Shown here piece by piece: positions 52,226-64,000 of a stretch of 64,000 nt of DNA (the stretch's first letter is position 1; each line of letters begins with the position of its first letter). The translations under genes were made by a program, and so were the position numbers. Below the pieces are notes generated by a model. That model saw nothing but the letters and a program-made list of their open reading frames with translations, had not been told where the DNA came from and ran no database searches. The DNA is from Apostichopus japonicus. Its lineage: Eukaryota > Echinodermata > Holothuroidea > Aspidochirotida > Stichopodidae. The DNA lies in assembly GCF_037975245.1 (NCBI RefSeq), contig NC_092567.1, positions 417,501-481,500 on the forward strand. Direction: 5' to 3'.

Positions 52226-55200
52226 AATTTTTTTTAAGATGGCGGCGTTTGAGTCAGAGTCAGCGTTACCGAAAATCTTGAATTGTTTGAAGAATTTACG
52301 TTTCTACATTTACGGGGGAGAATTTAATTACAATAAAATATGTAACAACTGGTAGGGGATTCTGGAAATTTAATAATTCACTTTTGAAAGATGATTGTTA
52401 TGGGAGGATGATAAAGCAGGTTTTAGAAGATACCATAACTGATTATGTGTGTTCTCCTTACGCGCGTTAGAATGTTAGTACACTTCAAAGAGAACATATT
52501 CAGTTTGAGAAAAATGATCAGTTTCTTTTTGAAACCCTGCTCATGAATATTCGGGGGGGGGAAACTATTTCGTATTCCTCTTTTATCGGTAAGACTCAGA
52601 ATAAGATAGAATTGTTTCTTTTAGGTGAAATTTAGGGTTTAGAGGGGTACGAAGCAGAAAGTTTATTGTTAGGTGATTACATTGACACGTTAGAGGGTGA
52701 ACTTGAAATTATTAGAGAAACGCGACTAAATGGTAATATGATTAGATCTCGAGCACAATGGATTGAAGAAGGAGAGAAACCGTCCAAGAAATCTCAACCT
52801 AGAAAAAAAGGAATTGCCTAAATAAGTTGATAAGCCATCTCACTAACGGTGATAATACAGATATGTTTGACCAGAAGAGAATTCATTGCGAGGTGTATGA
52901 GTTTTATAAATCACTATATAGCTCAAATGAGGCTGGTTTAAATGATATTGATATCAAAGGAGAACTTTCTCATCTCGTAAGAAGTTTACCTGACCATGAG
53001 GAATCTGGTTTATAGGGCCCTTTGTGTTATGATGGGGTTTGTAACGGTCTAAGGAGCATGAAAAATAACAAATCCCCAGGAACGTATGGTTTGACTTAAG
53101 TTTTTCTGGAATGAATTGGGTTGGTTTTTAGTTCGTTCCTTAAATTGTGCTTATGAAAATGGTCAGATGTCTGTTACTCAGAGACAAGGTAATATTACTT
53201 TAATTCCGAAGGGGGATAAACCTAGGAATTTCTTTAAAAATGGAGACCAATCTCCCTTCTTAATATTACATTTGAAATTGCAAGTTTGTGTATTGCTAAT
53301 CGTTTTAAGAATGTGCTACCTCGTTTGATTTCTTTTGATCGGCAATTGCATTCGTGTTACTAATACGATATTATCATGTATTATTTGCAGGAAAATAAGT
53401 CTCCGGGATTGATTTTTGCTATATTAATTGACTTTGAGAAGGCTTTTGATTCAGTATCCATGTCTTTTATAAGGAAGGTTTTGAACCTTTTCAACTTTGG
53501 ATCTTCGATTTTGCGATGATTTGACTCTTTTTATAACAATGCTTTGTCCTCTGTGCTCGTTAATGGGTTTTCCTTCTTTGATCTTTCCCTTTCAAAGGGG
53601 TTGTAGACAGGATCCACTGTCTCCATATTGAGTTATTTCGTTACTGCCTGTTAATAATGATATGTCCATTAGAGATAATACTATGGGAGGGCGAGAATAT
53701 AAAATGACACAGTATGCAGATGATACGACATTTTCCATTGAGGCAAGCGAGAGGTCGTTCCTTAATTTATTAAGTCAAATTAATATTTACTACAATTTCT
53801 GGTTTAAAGATGAACTTTCCTTGTAGGGATTGGTACTCTTTGTTGATCCACAATACCTTTCCATGGTTTCAGTGATACAATCAATTGGGAACTTAATGAG
53901 GATTTCAAACTGCTTGATATAATTTTTAATAGAAAACCTTTCTAGTATGGTACATAACAATTATGATATTGCAATGGTTAAGTTAAAACATTTGACAAAC
54001 GTTTGGTTAAGACGTAACCTTATTGTTTTAGGGAGGATTACCATATTAAAATCGTTAATTCTTCCTTTGTTTAATTATTACCTGCTACCTCTTCCCTCAC
54101 CAGAACAAAGTTTTATTAGAAAGATGGATTCTTTGTGTTTTAAATTTATTTTTATTAGCTTCTTTTAATCCTCCCTCTGACAACTTCGGTAATCAAAACA
54201 TTTAATAATAAATGAACTTATAAAGCGCTAAAATCTACGAAGTATTCAATAGCGCTGTACAACCCTAATAGAAAGCCAACTTAAAAAAATGAGTCTTCAA
54301 GCAAGACTTGAACTGAATGAGAGTGGGAGAACTCCGCACAGATATGGGCAGACCATTCCAGAGCTTGGGCCCGGCTGATGTAAAGGCACGGTCGCCATAG
54401 GTTTTCAGTTTAGTTCTGAAACATTTGGAACAATCATCATATTCGCATCAATAACAAGATTTTCTTCGATGATTTCATGTACAAAAAGGGTGTGAAAGTT
54501 GTTTCGGATTTTATTGACTTTAACAATAAGGCCCTAAGTTACCACACTTTCAAAGAAAAGTTCCAGCTGGCTCAAGTTCCCGTAACTGTTTACTGGGGAC
54601 TGATTCGCAGTATCCCTCTTCAGTGCAAGCAGAGTGGGTGCAGACATTACTAATTTGAATATTGATTTGTTTGATAACATATTGCATTATACAGGTTCTG
54701 TTTCTCAGTATCTTTATCGTAATTTCCACATGGCTAAAATCGCTGTGGAGCCAACTGCTATGGCCAAATGGAAAGCAGAGTTTAGGGGTTTCACTTGTCA
54801 CGGTTTGAGTAACAGTTTCAGTATGCCCTGCATGGCACTCTACTCTATTTCTGAGACGAGACTCTCCTACTTTCAATTTCGTTTCTTACATATAATTCTT
54901 CCAACCAACAGACTCCTTAACCTCATGGGTATCTCTGACAACACGTTATGTTCATGCTGTAAAATTGAAATTGAAACCATACATCACCTTTTCTGGGAAT
55001 TTCACAGCACTTCTTCTTTATAGTTGAAGTGATCAGTAAGGTTATTGTATAAATATTCACTTCACAAAAGAGGATTTTTTCTTTGGGTTTTTATTAAAGA
55101 AACGTCATCCTTATAGTTTTCTCATTCTTCATCTTAAGTTCTATATTTTCAATACCAAGCTTCAAAACAAGACCTTAAGTTGTAATGAATTTATTCATAA

Positions 55201-56965
55201 GTTCACGTTTGCATTAAAGGTGGAGAACTATATTTTTCGACATAACAAAAAGAATAATAAGAACAAAATTAATTTCTAGGAACTTCGAAGGATGCTTTCT
55301 CCTCATTAATAAATATCTCAAATATTTAATATTTCGCAATTTCTGCATCCTCTATTCCTATATTTTGCTGCAATTCGTTGTAATATTTTTGTAGTAATTC
55401 TGGGATTCTTGTATAGTGTTTCTATAAATTGTAGTACTTCTTCTTGTTGTTCTAATCATATTTATTTGTTTTCTATCAGCCACGTTGGTCGTTATTATAC
55501 TGCATGGTAATGCTTAATTTCCCTGTTATTTAATTTTTGCTATTTTTGAATGGATACGTTATTTGTATATTAATGTATAGTTGAAATACACGGAGAAAAA
55601 AAGCCTGACCGTATTGGTAGAAAACAAATTGTTCGTAATTATTCAGATGGTGGGCTAAAAATAATCGATATTTCGACACATGTATTAGCTCTTAAAACAA
55701 AATGCGTGGCGGCATGTTCATTAAGGAATAGGAATGATAACTTTGCATATTTTTTATCTTCAAAGTTGCCATCTTTCAGTTGATGATTTCTTTACAAATT
55801 GGGATTTCTATGTTGAATTAATGCACAAAAAGGTGATTATTCTTTCTGGAAAGATGTGTTCCAGTCAGCCTTTTGTTTCTTTCGTAATTTAAGCTGTCCT
55901 GACTCATTAATCAATGATAATTTAATTCTTAGCCAGCCAATTTGGAACAATAGCTCTATTTTGGTTGATAATAAGCCTGTATGCTATCGCCACTGGATTT
56001 CGAAAGGAATTATTTTTTTAAGGATTTGATTAATGAGAAAGGTTCTTTCTATAAATTTGACCTCTTTGTTAAAGTTGTTTTCTGTTGCCTTTAACGTTCT
56101 TGAATATTACGGTATAATTGCTGCAATAGAATCCTCGTGGAACGATTTTTCTTAAATACCGATCATAAGTTTGATAATCCAGTAAATAATTTTGTTAATG
56201 TCACACTTTGTGACAGTAGCTTGTGCTGTTAGTCTGTCTATGACAACATGTTGAACTCGACAGGCATTAAACATAAATCTTATGCAAAATGGTGTGAGAC
56301 CCTGAGTGTTTTAGAGGATTCTTGATCTTGCTCAGTTCCATTTCTTTGTACGAATGCCGTACAGCTAAGGTGGTTTCAATATAGAATACTTCACAGGATC
56401 ATCCCTACTTATAAATACCTTCATATTATAAATGTCATAGATAATAGTCTTTGTACTTTTTGTGGCATTGACACGGAAACAATCCAACATATGTTTTATG
56501 ATTGTAGTTTTGTTAGAATGATTTGGAAGTATTTACATAATCGGTTTGAAAACGCGGGAATTTAGATAGATTTGAAGAATACGTATATTGTTCTCTTTGG
56601 TGGGGATTTTTTTGTCCCGCGAGTTAAACTTAATAATAATAATAGTAAAGTGTCATCTTTTTCATTCAAAACTGATGAAGAAAATTCCATCAGTTCGTTT
56701 CTTACTAGATTATTTAAAATATTATTTAAACTTTTTAAGCAGAATATGAAAGTAAACATTTGGGAGAGATATTGTCAGCCGTTGTCAAATCTGTTAGGTT
56801 TTGAAATATAGTTTTTGGACATTATTATTATAGGAGTATCACAGTAATTTGACAATTGGGTTGAAGTACTTTTTTCCCCTTTCTTCGTGTTAAATAATTT
56901 AAGTTAATCTTGTATTTGTCTGTATGTATATGTCATGAGAAATAAAAGAAAAAAAAAAGGTTGAA
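52226..56965 (+). mobile_element. Degenerate Tx1/L1-type LINE inserted in the minisatellite
   Basis: 4740 bp between 12-bp direct repeats AAATCAATTACT (52214-52225 and 56966-56977). It starts with an AAGATGGCGGCG 5' segment, jumps to the middle of ORF2, and ends with AATAAAAG and poly-A (56950-56958). ORF2 is broken by many stops. Recognisable parts are WIEEGEKPSK (52762), KNNKSPG (53062), LIDFEKAFDSVS (53419-53456), QYADDTTFSIE (53711), ETIHHLFWEF (54973), and an ETIQHMFYDCSFVRMIW C-terminal motif (56478-56528). A repeated C-terminal zone at 55600-56800 suggests rearrangement or a second copy. Confidence 0.8.
54201..54418 (-). mobile_element. L2-type LINE 3' end inserted in the Tx1-type LINE
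   Basis: This is the reverse complement of the 3' end of the element at 45707-46316 (from the KLKNYGDRAF region to the AGCGCTTTATAAG end), with high similarity. It is 5'-truncated to about 220 bp. Confidence 0.85.
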
Positions 56966-57275
56966 AAATCAATTACTGATATCATCAATTGATTTGTTGA
57001 TATCAGCAAATGAATTAGGGATATGTTGGAATTGTTGATATCAGCAAATAATTGCTGATATCAAAATTAATTGCTGATATCAGCAAGTTATTGTTAATAT
57101 CATTAAGTGATTTGCTGATATCACCAATTCATTTGCTGATATCAGCAATTATTTGCTGATATCACCAAATAGTTGGTGATATCAGCAAATATTTGTTGAT
57201 ATCAGCAATTATTTGATGATATCATTAAATTATTTGATGATATCAACAAATAATTGTTGATTTTAGCAAATATCG
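56966..57275. repeat. GATATC palindromic minisatellite, right part
   Basis: About 12 units of roughly 20-25 bp built on ATTTGCTGATATCAGCAAAT, a perfect palindrome in its best form. Units vary as GATATCACCAA and GATATCATTAAA. Confidence 0.85.
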
Positions 57276-59356
57276 AATAAAAAGTAAAACGGCTTGCCAT
57301 ACGGCCGTGTTGCCAAACGTTATCATGTATCCTAGCAAATCACAAAGTGATTTAGCAAATCTTCGAAGCTATTAAATGGTAACGAAATATATGGTTAGTC
57401 ATTGAATCTCGTAATAATAACCGGTACGACTGGGAAACGTACTACTAGCAGAAGTTAGTCTTCCAGAATTCTATTCTAAATTGATGGGAAGTGCCGCACT
57501 TTGAATACATTATCCGCTTAAGTTAGCCATTGAAAGATTCTGTTGGTGGGTAAATTTTATTTTCCGTAACGTCCTCTTCCCAATAAGGCGTGGTCATATG
57601 TAGCATTCGCTCCAACGAGTCGACTCAATGTTTATCGATCACAAACGTGGGATGTGGACAGGCCTAACTATCTTCATCATCAGTTAGGGAGGGGATGTCT
57701 TACTCTTAGTTCCATACTAGGCCTAGGCCTATAGTATAACATACATTCCGCGTATAAGTATTGACTAGGCCTAGGCTGTAGCTTTTTCTTAAGTCCTGTA
57801 TTCTGCAGGCAACGATAGAAGTATTTTACGTAGACCAGTTTAACACTCCACACACCAGTTTCACATTTAGTAAACAGTATGCCAGATTATCCAGTACAGT
57901 AGCCTAGGCCATCACCTAGCTGAGACCTAGCTACTAGCCTAGCATGGACACTTCGAAGTTTGGACACCTAAGCCTTAAAACACCCCAAAGCTATATCTTC
58001 TGGTATAAATCACCTTAAAATATACTTGATATGGTGAGAGAAGTGTGTTATGTTACGATACACGGCCAAACTTTCTTTCCTGCAAACTGTTTTCACGTTG
58101 TATTCCAAGGAGATTCTTTGTGATTGTGGAACTGGTATTTTTTTGCTAGAGTATTGTGTGAAGTTCGGACACCCGGCCCACAGTGTTGCGCTGGTGATAA
58201 AATTGGTGGCGCAGTTGCTCTTTCAGTAATTATAACAGACTTCATAGAACTCCGTCATTTTATTGACAAATATGTGAGTACTTAGGCTACTTGCACATGT
58301 GTCATTTTGGAGAGAAAATAACTGTAGCTTTGTAGTTTTTCGTGAAATTGGCTGTTGCTATAGGTTGTCATGGTGAAACCGTGTATTTCTTAGGGGTGTC
58401 CGAACTTTGCAGTGTTCCGAACTTCGCAATACTGACTATACTACTAATTTAGGCTATACTGTATACAGTACCGCTTTTAAGTAAATGAGAAAACCGCGCT
58501 CTTAATCGCGCTCTGTGCGTTTAAACCGCGCTCTATCTTTTGTTAAAACCCGCATTGAAATGCAGTTAATTGCGGGGAACTGTTTATCAGAGCGCAGATT
58601 CTGTCGGAAGGCTTCCCTAATTCTATTCATGCCAGCTAAAAGTGTGAAGTTCATTGTTACCGTCAGACGGTCAATGGCTGTAATCCTACTTAATTCCTTC
58701 CAATCCGGTAACAAAAGAATATCAATCGTCGCCGGTAGAAAGAAGACCGAGGGTTTATACTCGGCCAAGGGAAGGGATAGTGTATAAGCACGTATCTTAT
58801 ACTGTTTAAATTCAACGTACAATACAAATGTTCAAGTGGGAGCAAAACAGTTGGTTTGATGAGTGAAACGTTAGCAAACAGAATTCCCGCGATTGCTGCG
58901 AACAATAAAAATTGCAGATTAAGTGAAAGCCGAATTGATCATTTCTCGGGGCTAGAACAGTACAGTATAATGTTCTTGCAAGTAATACGGGCTATTCGCG
59001 CACATGTTACATTACGGAACTGATTTGGTTCTCAGTTGTATACCGCACCGAGACATTGCACGTTGTCACTGCCCTTGGAATTCTCAAAGTATACAGCTTC
59101 ACGGGCACTGTTCAAAACAACACTTCAAACGTTTTTGCACGTTCTCATTTAGTATGCATCGGCCGATCCTACCTCTAAGCCTACATCAAAAGTTACGCCG
59201 TATACACCTCGCAAGAAAACCACGATAACCTTAAATGAAAAAACAATATTTTGCACTTGAAGATCTGACTTCCCTTTTAAATGCAATGATAAGGTCTACC
59301 CCCAGTACTTCTTGATACATTGAGTTTCCAATTACTAGTCAAAAATATTTTCTGAA
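57276..59356. other. Unassigned interval
   Basis: Two overlapping frames on opposite strands at 58502-58822 (106 codons, -) and 58515-58787 (90 codons, +) are basic and lack a motif I know. AGGCCTAGGCCTA-type short repeats lie near 57717-57775. I see no gene I can support. Confidence 0.4.
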
Positions 59357-59882
59357 AAAAAGTACGATATTTTTCACAAAAATTGATGATTAGATAAGTG
59401 CTTCCTCACAATCAACGAGCCGCCCCGAATTCGCTCCGCTTACGTATAACTTCTATATATATTGCACGTGGAAAACCCGAGTTTTTACACACAGAATTCC
59501 CATTGACATTGGTCACGGAACATAAGTAGGTCATCGACATTTGAACTTGGCAACTTGCCCAAGTTCATTGCACCATGGGAACAACACAACAAATTGTACA
59601 TGATTGTACATTTTCTAAAAAACGTACGATATTTTTCAAAAAAATTGATGATTAGATAAGTGCTTCCTCACAATCAACGAGCCGCCCCAAATTCGTTCCG
59701 CTTACGTAAAACTTCTATATATATTGCACGTGGAAAACCTGAGTTTTTACACACAAAATTCCCATTGACATTGGTCACGGAACATAAGTAGGTCATCGAC
59801 ATTCGAACTTGGCAACTTGCCCAAGTTCATTGCACCATGGCAACGACACAACAAATTGTACATGATTGTACATTTTCCCGCC
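59357..59882. repeat. Tandem duplication of a 263-bp segment
   Basis: Two copies (about 59357-59619 and 59620-59882), about 96 percent identical by eye, share AGTACGATATTTTTCA, GCTTCCTCACAATCAACGAG and ATTGTACATGATTGTACATT. The copies are not open throughout in any frame. Confidence 0.9.
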
Positions 59883-60748
59883 ATCTGGACGCCAAGTTAT
59901 AACTTTTGGTGTAATATGCAAATTATGAATGGTAGTGTACTGCGCGGTTAAAACTTAAACTATTGCGAAACACACAAATTCTGTGTGTTGTAGAAGTAAC
60001 TTTTGTTTCAAATGTAAAGTACTGTATGGTAGGCCTACTATAATTTATAAAAGACGGTTTTCCTCAGGCGATAGGGAAAAGGGATGTTTCGGTGAACCCG
60101 ATCTCTTTAGTACTTGGATACTTAAAATGACCATGTACATGCAGTTTCTATTTCTCTTTAGTAAGCTCTAATCATCATTTTTATCCTTTGCGGATCTTTA
60201 TTGGAATAAATTGGAAATGTATTGCTTGACGCCAGTATTTAACGGTAAGCATTTCTTAAATTGTCGACTGAGCTTCAAAATCCATTTTCAAACAAGTCTG
60301 TTAATTTTCATGAAGGTTTTATAAAAAATCGACATACAGCTAGGGAACAAAAGCTGTTCTATAGTATCCAAATAAAATACATGTTTCTCGTACTGAGATC
60401 TGAAAAAACGGGCGGCCATTTTTCTTCTTTTCATGCGCTGCTACTAGTTTGGAATATGTTCCAACCTTTACAAAATAATTTTTAAGGATAGTTTAGATTT
60501 CTTGTAATCCGAAAAGAAACTCGGGAATCAGGAAAAAAGGAGGCCCATCAATTGCGCGGACGAGAAACATGTTTTGAATTTAACCGGCCCTGCTTCAAAT
60601 TTGTTGGGTGGAAGTTCTTTTTTCTTTTCATTCTGGAACCAATGGTAATTTATATAAAAAATTCACACAAAAAACGCTTAGTAACACTTTATTATTTCTT
60701 CAAAATGTTGCCAACTATTTAAAGTAAACTTATCCTCCGTCATAACAG
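59883..60748. other. Interval upstream of the BEN-like exon
   Basis: No motif is recognised. If the downstream exon is real this is likely intron. Short frames at 59983-60171 and 60261-60485 are not supported. Confidence 0.4.
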
Positions 60749-61044
60749 AAATAAGACCTGAAGTTGTGCTGTCGTCTCTTTCTGAACAGGGAGATCCATG
60801 TGGTCTTGCCAGATATTTAATGCGTAAAATATTTACACCATATGAGCTTTTAAATTGTAATGTTAATGGGATTAAGAAAAATGCACTAAATAAGGATAGG
60901 GTATTTGCAATTAGGAAATGTATTATGGAGCAGTTTCATGTACCACTTCACATTCAGAAAAGAGTTTGGGGACAGTGCATTAAAAAGATGGACACAGCCA
61001 ACAGAAATGCTAAGAGATACTTAGCAATGGCAGTCAAATCTTGA
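60749..61044 (+). CDS. Probable last exon of a BEN-domain protein
   Basis: The open frame reads from an acceptor-like CGTCATAACAG (60738-60748) to a TGA. It contains EIRPEVVLSSLSEQGDPCG, then ARYLMRKIFTPYELLNCNVN, LNKDRVFAIRKCIMEQF, and a W-x-x-CI-KKMD segment with a basic end. This matches the BEN-domain pattern: a helix with L-x-R-x-(L/I)F-x-x-EL, a short N-x-(T/N)G turn, L-(D/N)-x-x-(K/R)...AI, and W-x-x-C. BEN domains bind DNA or proteins in transcriptional repressors, chromatin insulators and some transposon or viral proteins. No ATG lies near the front of the frame, so earlier exons are expected; none was identified. AATAAA-like signals follow at about 61625. Confidence 0.5.
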
Positions 61045-61690
61045 AGTACAGTATTTTTTGGTATATTCCATTTTCCTTTTTTTTTGTCATCATATATTTA
61101 AGTTATTCTTGATGTGAAACCTTTGAAGACTGTAGTCAAAAAGAACTACATGTTAATTTTGATCCCTTGCATGGTAATTTTAATATTTTACTTATTGTAT
61201 TTTTCAATGTTGTTGCCTTTGTAAGTGCAATGTTTCCTAGTCTAATAGACAGTGTGTTGCTTTTAGTTTGCTTCTCTAAGCGTGACACTGTTGTACTGTT
61301 TTCTTTTATAGTATTAATTTATTTGCTTTGTGAGTGCAAAGCTTCCTAGCCTAATGTGTGCCTAACTTTTCTTTTAGAATTTTTAAAAGATTTACAGAAA
61401 ATACAGACTGTTTGTTTCTTTTTAGTTTGCATTTCTAAGCTTTAACAATGTTGCATGATTATTCTTATTTTATAATAATTTGCTTTTTTTTAAAACAAGC
61501 ATTTGTGCTTAGAATTCTTTTTCATTTTGGTTTCCAGGATATAACTACAATTATTCTCTTTACAACTCCTTTCAGTTAGTGACAACCTTCGCATTCGTAA
61601 GCCTATGAACAGAACTCTATAAAAAATAAAATAAAATCAGTGCAACGTTTCCTGGCCTAATGTGCCTAAAGTTCACACAAAACGCGGGGC
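61045..61690. other. AT-rich interval, possible 3' UTR of the BEN-like gene
   Basis: Strongly T-rich DNA with AATAAAATAAAA near 61625-61637. Phrases such as AGTGCAA...TTTCCTAGxCTAAT recur three times (about 61226, 61331, 61640), a loose repeat of 110-300 bp spacing. Confidence 0.45.
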
Positions 61691-61759
61691 CTAATGTTAC
61701 TACTTAAAATGATATGTTACCCCGAAAGGATAAGGCACGAAGTTTCCTTCTTGCTTTTT

Positions 61760-61965
61760 GGTTCCTTGCTTTTTGCAAAGCAAGGAACCTATGCGTTCAA
61801 CTTGGCGTGTGTGTGTGTGTGTGTATGTGTGTGTGTGTGTGTGTATGTGACGCTTGGCTTGTGTACACGATATCTCAATAAGGAAATGATGTATCATGAC
61901 CAAACTTGTTGGGTGGATAGCCCATAGTGAGAGGAAGATCCCTATTGTTTTTGGTGCCCGCAAAG
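61760..61965. repeat. Junction of palindrome, (GT)n and AGGTCA-rich repeat
   Basis: GGTTCCTTGC...GCAAGGAACC forms an inverted repeat (61759-61790). It is followed by (GT)n (61807-61848), then ACACGATATCTCAATAAGG. This is the inverse orientation of the end seen at 41610 and 43240. Confidence 0.65.
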
Positions 61966-64000
61966 GTCACCAAAGGTCAGTTAGATGCCAAAAACCAATA
62001 TATTAAAAACAGCAATAACTCCCATTGACAGGGTCCGACATGGTTGATATTTTGGGAGTAGTTGTGAATGGGGTAAGGGATCGTTTCCAAACATAACGGT
62101 AATGTGATCGAAGGTCAACAAAGGTCAATTAATGATAAAAAACTAGTATTTTTGCGATAACTTGAGAACGAAATGTCCGTTAGGGTTGGGAGTTGCTTCA
62201 ATGTTATCCAATTGTCGACCCGCATCTTGGTGACCCTTGACCTCAATTTGACCTCTGGTGACCTTTACGTGTTTTGGGGGATTTTTACAGTTTTGATGCT
62301 ATTTTCAGATGTCAAAGGTACCTTCTGATCATAAATGTCAATAGGTTGACCCCGTGTGACCTTTATGTGGGAAGTGATATGGGGTCAAAGTTTTTCGGTC
62401 GGAGTTAGGATGGTTGTACAGACTTGTCGTTTTGATTTTTGGAATCAGGAGATTAAACTACATCTGAAACCAAGGTCAAAAGGTCAAAGGTCACATTAGA
62501 AAAAATGTACTTATTTTGGGAGGAAACAAGCAAAAAAGAAAATGTTTGGTTTTGATGCTAGATTTGGATATCAAAGGTACCCTCCGATCAAAAATGTCAA
62601 TTGGTTGACACCCATGTGACCTTCGTGTGCGAAGTTATATGAGGTCAAAGTTAATTTTCAGACATTTAATGCAACAACTCCCAGTTCCAAGGTGTGACAT
62701 GGTTGATATTTTTGGACAAGTTGCAAATGGTATAGGGGAATATTTTCAAACTTAACGGTCATGTGATCCGAGGTCACCAAAGGTCAATTAATGTTAAAAA
62801 ACTAGTATTTTGGGGGTAGAAAATGGGCAAAGAAAAAAAAGTTTGAATTTGTATAGTTTGATGCTCTATTTAGGTCTCATCAATCAATAATGTCAATAAG
62901 TTGACCCAAGGTGACCTTTGTATGTTAAGTTATATGAGGTCAAAGTTAATTTTCAGACATTTAGTGTAATAACTCCCAGTGCCAAGGTGATACACAGTTG
63001 ATATTTTGAGACAAGTTGCAAATGGTATAGGGGAATATTTTCAAACTTAACGGTCATGTGATCCGAGGTCACCAAAGGTCAATTAATGATAAAAAACTAG
63101 TATTTTTGCGATAACTTGAGAACAAATTGTCCTTTAGGGTTGGGAGTTGCTTCAATGTAATCCAATTATCGACCCCCATCTGGGTGACCCTTGACCTCAC
63201 TTTGACCTCTGGTGACCTTTTCGTGTTTTGTGGATTTTTACAGTTTCGATGCTATTTTCAGATGTTAAAGGTACCTTCTGATCATAAATGTCAATGGGTT
63301 GACCCCGTGTGACCTTCGTGTGCGAAGTTATATGAGGTCAAAGTTAATTTTCAGACGTTTAATGCAATAACTCCCAGTTCCAAGGTGTGACAAGGTTGAT
63401 ATTTTTGGAGTAGTTGCAAATGGTATAAGGGAATATTTTCAAACTTAACGGTCATGTGATACAAGGTCACCAAAGGTCAATTAATGATAAAAACTATTAT
63501 TTTTGCGATAACTTGAGAACAAATTGTCCTTTAGGGTTGGGAGTTGCTTCAATGTAATCCAATTGTCGACCCGCATCTGGGTGACACTTGACCTCAATTT
63601 GACCTCTGGTGACCTTTTCGTGTTTTGTGGATTTTTACAGTTTCGATGATATTTTCAGATGTCAAAGGTACCTTCTGATCATAAATGTCAATGGGTTGAC
63701 CCCTGTGTGACCTTCGTGTGCGAAGTTATATGAGGTCAAAGTTAATTTTCACACATTTAGTGCAATAACTCCCAGTTCCAAGGTGTGACAAGGTTGATAT
63801 TTTTGGAGTAGTTGCAAGTGGTATAGGGGAATATTTTCAAACTTAACGGTCATGTGATACAAGGTCACCAAAGGTCAGCTAATGTTAAAAAAGTAGTATT
63901 TTGGGGGGAGAAAAAGGGCAAAGAAAAAATGTTTGAATTTTTACAGTCATGCTCTATTTAGGTCTCACCGATCAAAAATGTCAATTGGTTGACCTCCGGG
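61966..64000. repeat. Satellite with about 395-bp units, rich in AGGTCA half-sites, running off the right edge
   Basis: Landmark AACTCCCAGTTCCAAGGTG recurs at about 62010 (variant), 62685, 62970, 63370 and 63767. Landmark GCGATAACTTGAGAAC recurs at about 62153, 63108 and 63504. The basic unit is about 395-400 bp, with a shorter 297-bp variant that lacks part of the unit. Every unit carries many AGGTCA/TGACCT half-sites, e.g. AGGTCACCAAAGGTCA and CCTTGACCTCAATTTGACCT. No coding sequence is seen. Confidence 0.88.

Noticed and set aside
58502-58822. Overlapping 106- and 90-codon frames on opposite strands
   Set aside because: No motif, no splice context and no start preference. The two frames cannot both be supported and I could not choose one.

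Overview
The window is animal nuclear DNA, almost certainly from a sea cucumber (Holothuroidea, probably Apostichopus japonicus or a close stichopodid). The strongest evidence is a spliced gene whose second exon encodes the 17-residue peptide [17 protein letters not shown], which I recognise as stichopin, a peptide isolated from the Apostichopus (Stichopus) japonicus body wall. Intron-containing signals, a histone 3' stem-loop, abundant LINEs and TGACCT-rich dispersed repeats typical of deuterostome invertebrate genomes agree. There is no bacterial gene organisation.

Layout. (1) 1-15,680: a head-to-tail array of about 2.01-kb units, each with one intronless linker histone H1 gene on the + strand and no core histones. 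There are five intact copies (ATGs at 242, 2251, 8881, 10896, 12906) and a sixth internally deleted relic (15426). A 4.6-kb Jockey-type LINE lies on the - strand at 4061-8671 inside the spacer of the second unit, flanked by a 9-bp target duplication. LINE 3' ends of two subfamilies are fused to the H1 leader in unit 1 and in the relic. (2) 15.7-31 kb: TGACCT-rich repeats, a GGAT microsatellite, a tRNA-like SINE head, a 3.5-kb fold-back element (18527-22050) with a Tx1-type LINE fragment in its centre, a broken CR1/L2-type LINE (about 22560-25365), other LINE 3' ends and simple repeats. (3) 31.3-35.7 kb: the stichopin precursor gene, with a 7-nt coding part in exon 1 (31387-31393), a 4.17-kb intron and exon 2 (35561-35673). 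The intron holds an L2-type fragment, an internally deleted BEL/Pao LTR element with 5-bp target duplications, and a 39-bp minisatellite. (4) 36-43.3 kb: microsatellites, minisatellites, a TIR element, a Penelope/hammerhead-like relic, and an array of 145-bp units each carrying a nuclear-receptor-type DR1 motif. (5) 43.3-57.3 kb: an H1-spacer orphon followed by nested LINEs: a degenerate Jockey-type copy interrupted by an L2 3' end, a second Jockey-like gag/endonuclease fragment, and a Tx1/L1-type LINE inserted into a palindromic GATATC minisatellite. (6) 57.3-64 kb: mostly unassigned DNA, a 263-bp tandem duplication, a probable BEN-domain exon (60749-61044), and a 395-bp satellite rich in AGGTCA half-sites that runs off the right edge.

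Host genes supported: the H1 family, the stichopin precursor, and with less certainty one BEN-domain exon. The H1 units carry CCAAT and TATA-like boxes about 146 and 95 bp upstream of the ATG, a perfect-consensus histone stem-loop 28 nt after the stop, a purine-rich downstream element, and an AATAAA further on. Most other long reading frames are transposon fragments, simple-repeat translations or antisense shadows. Some frames I considered start with GTG or TTG, so eukaryotic starts were re-chosen where it mattered.
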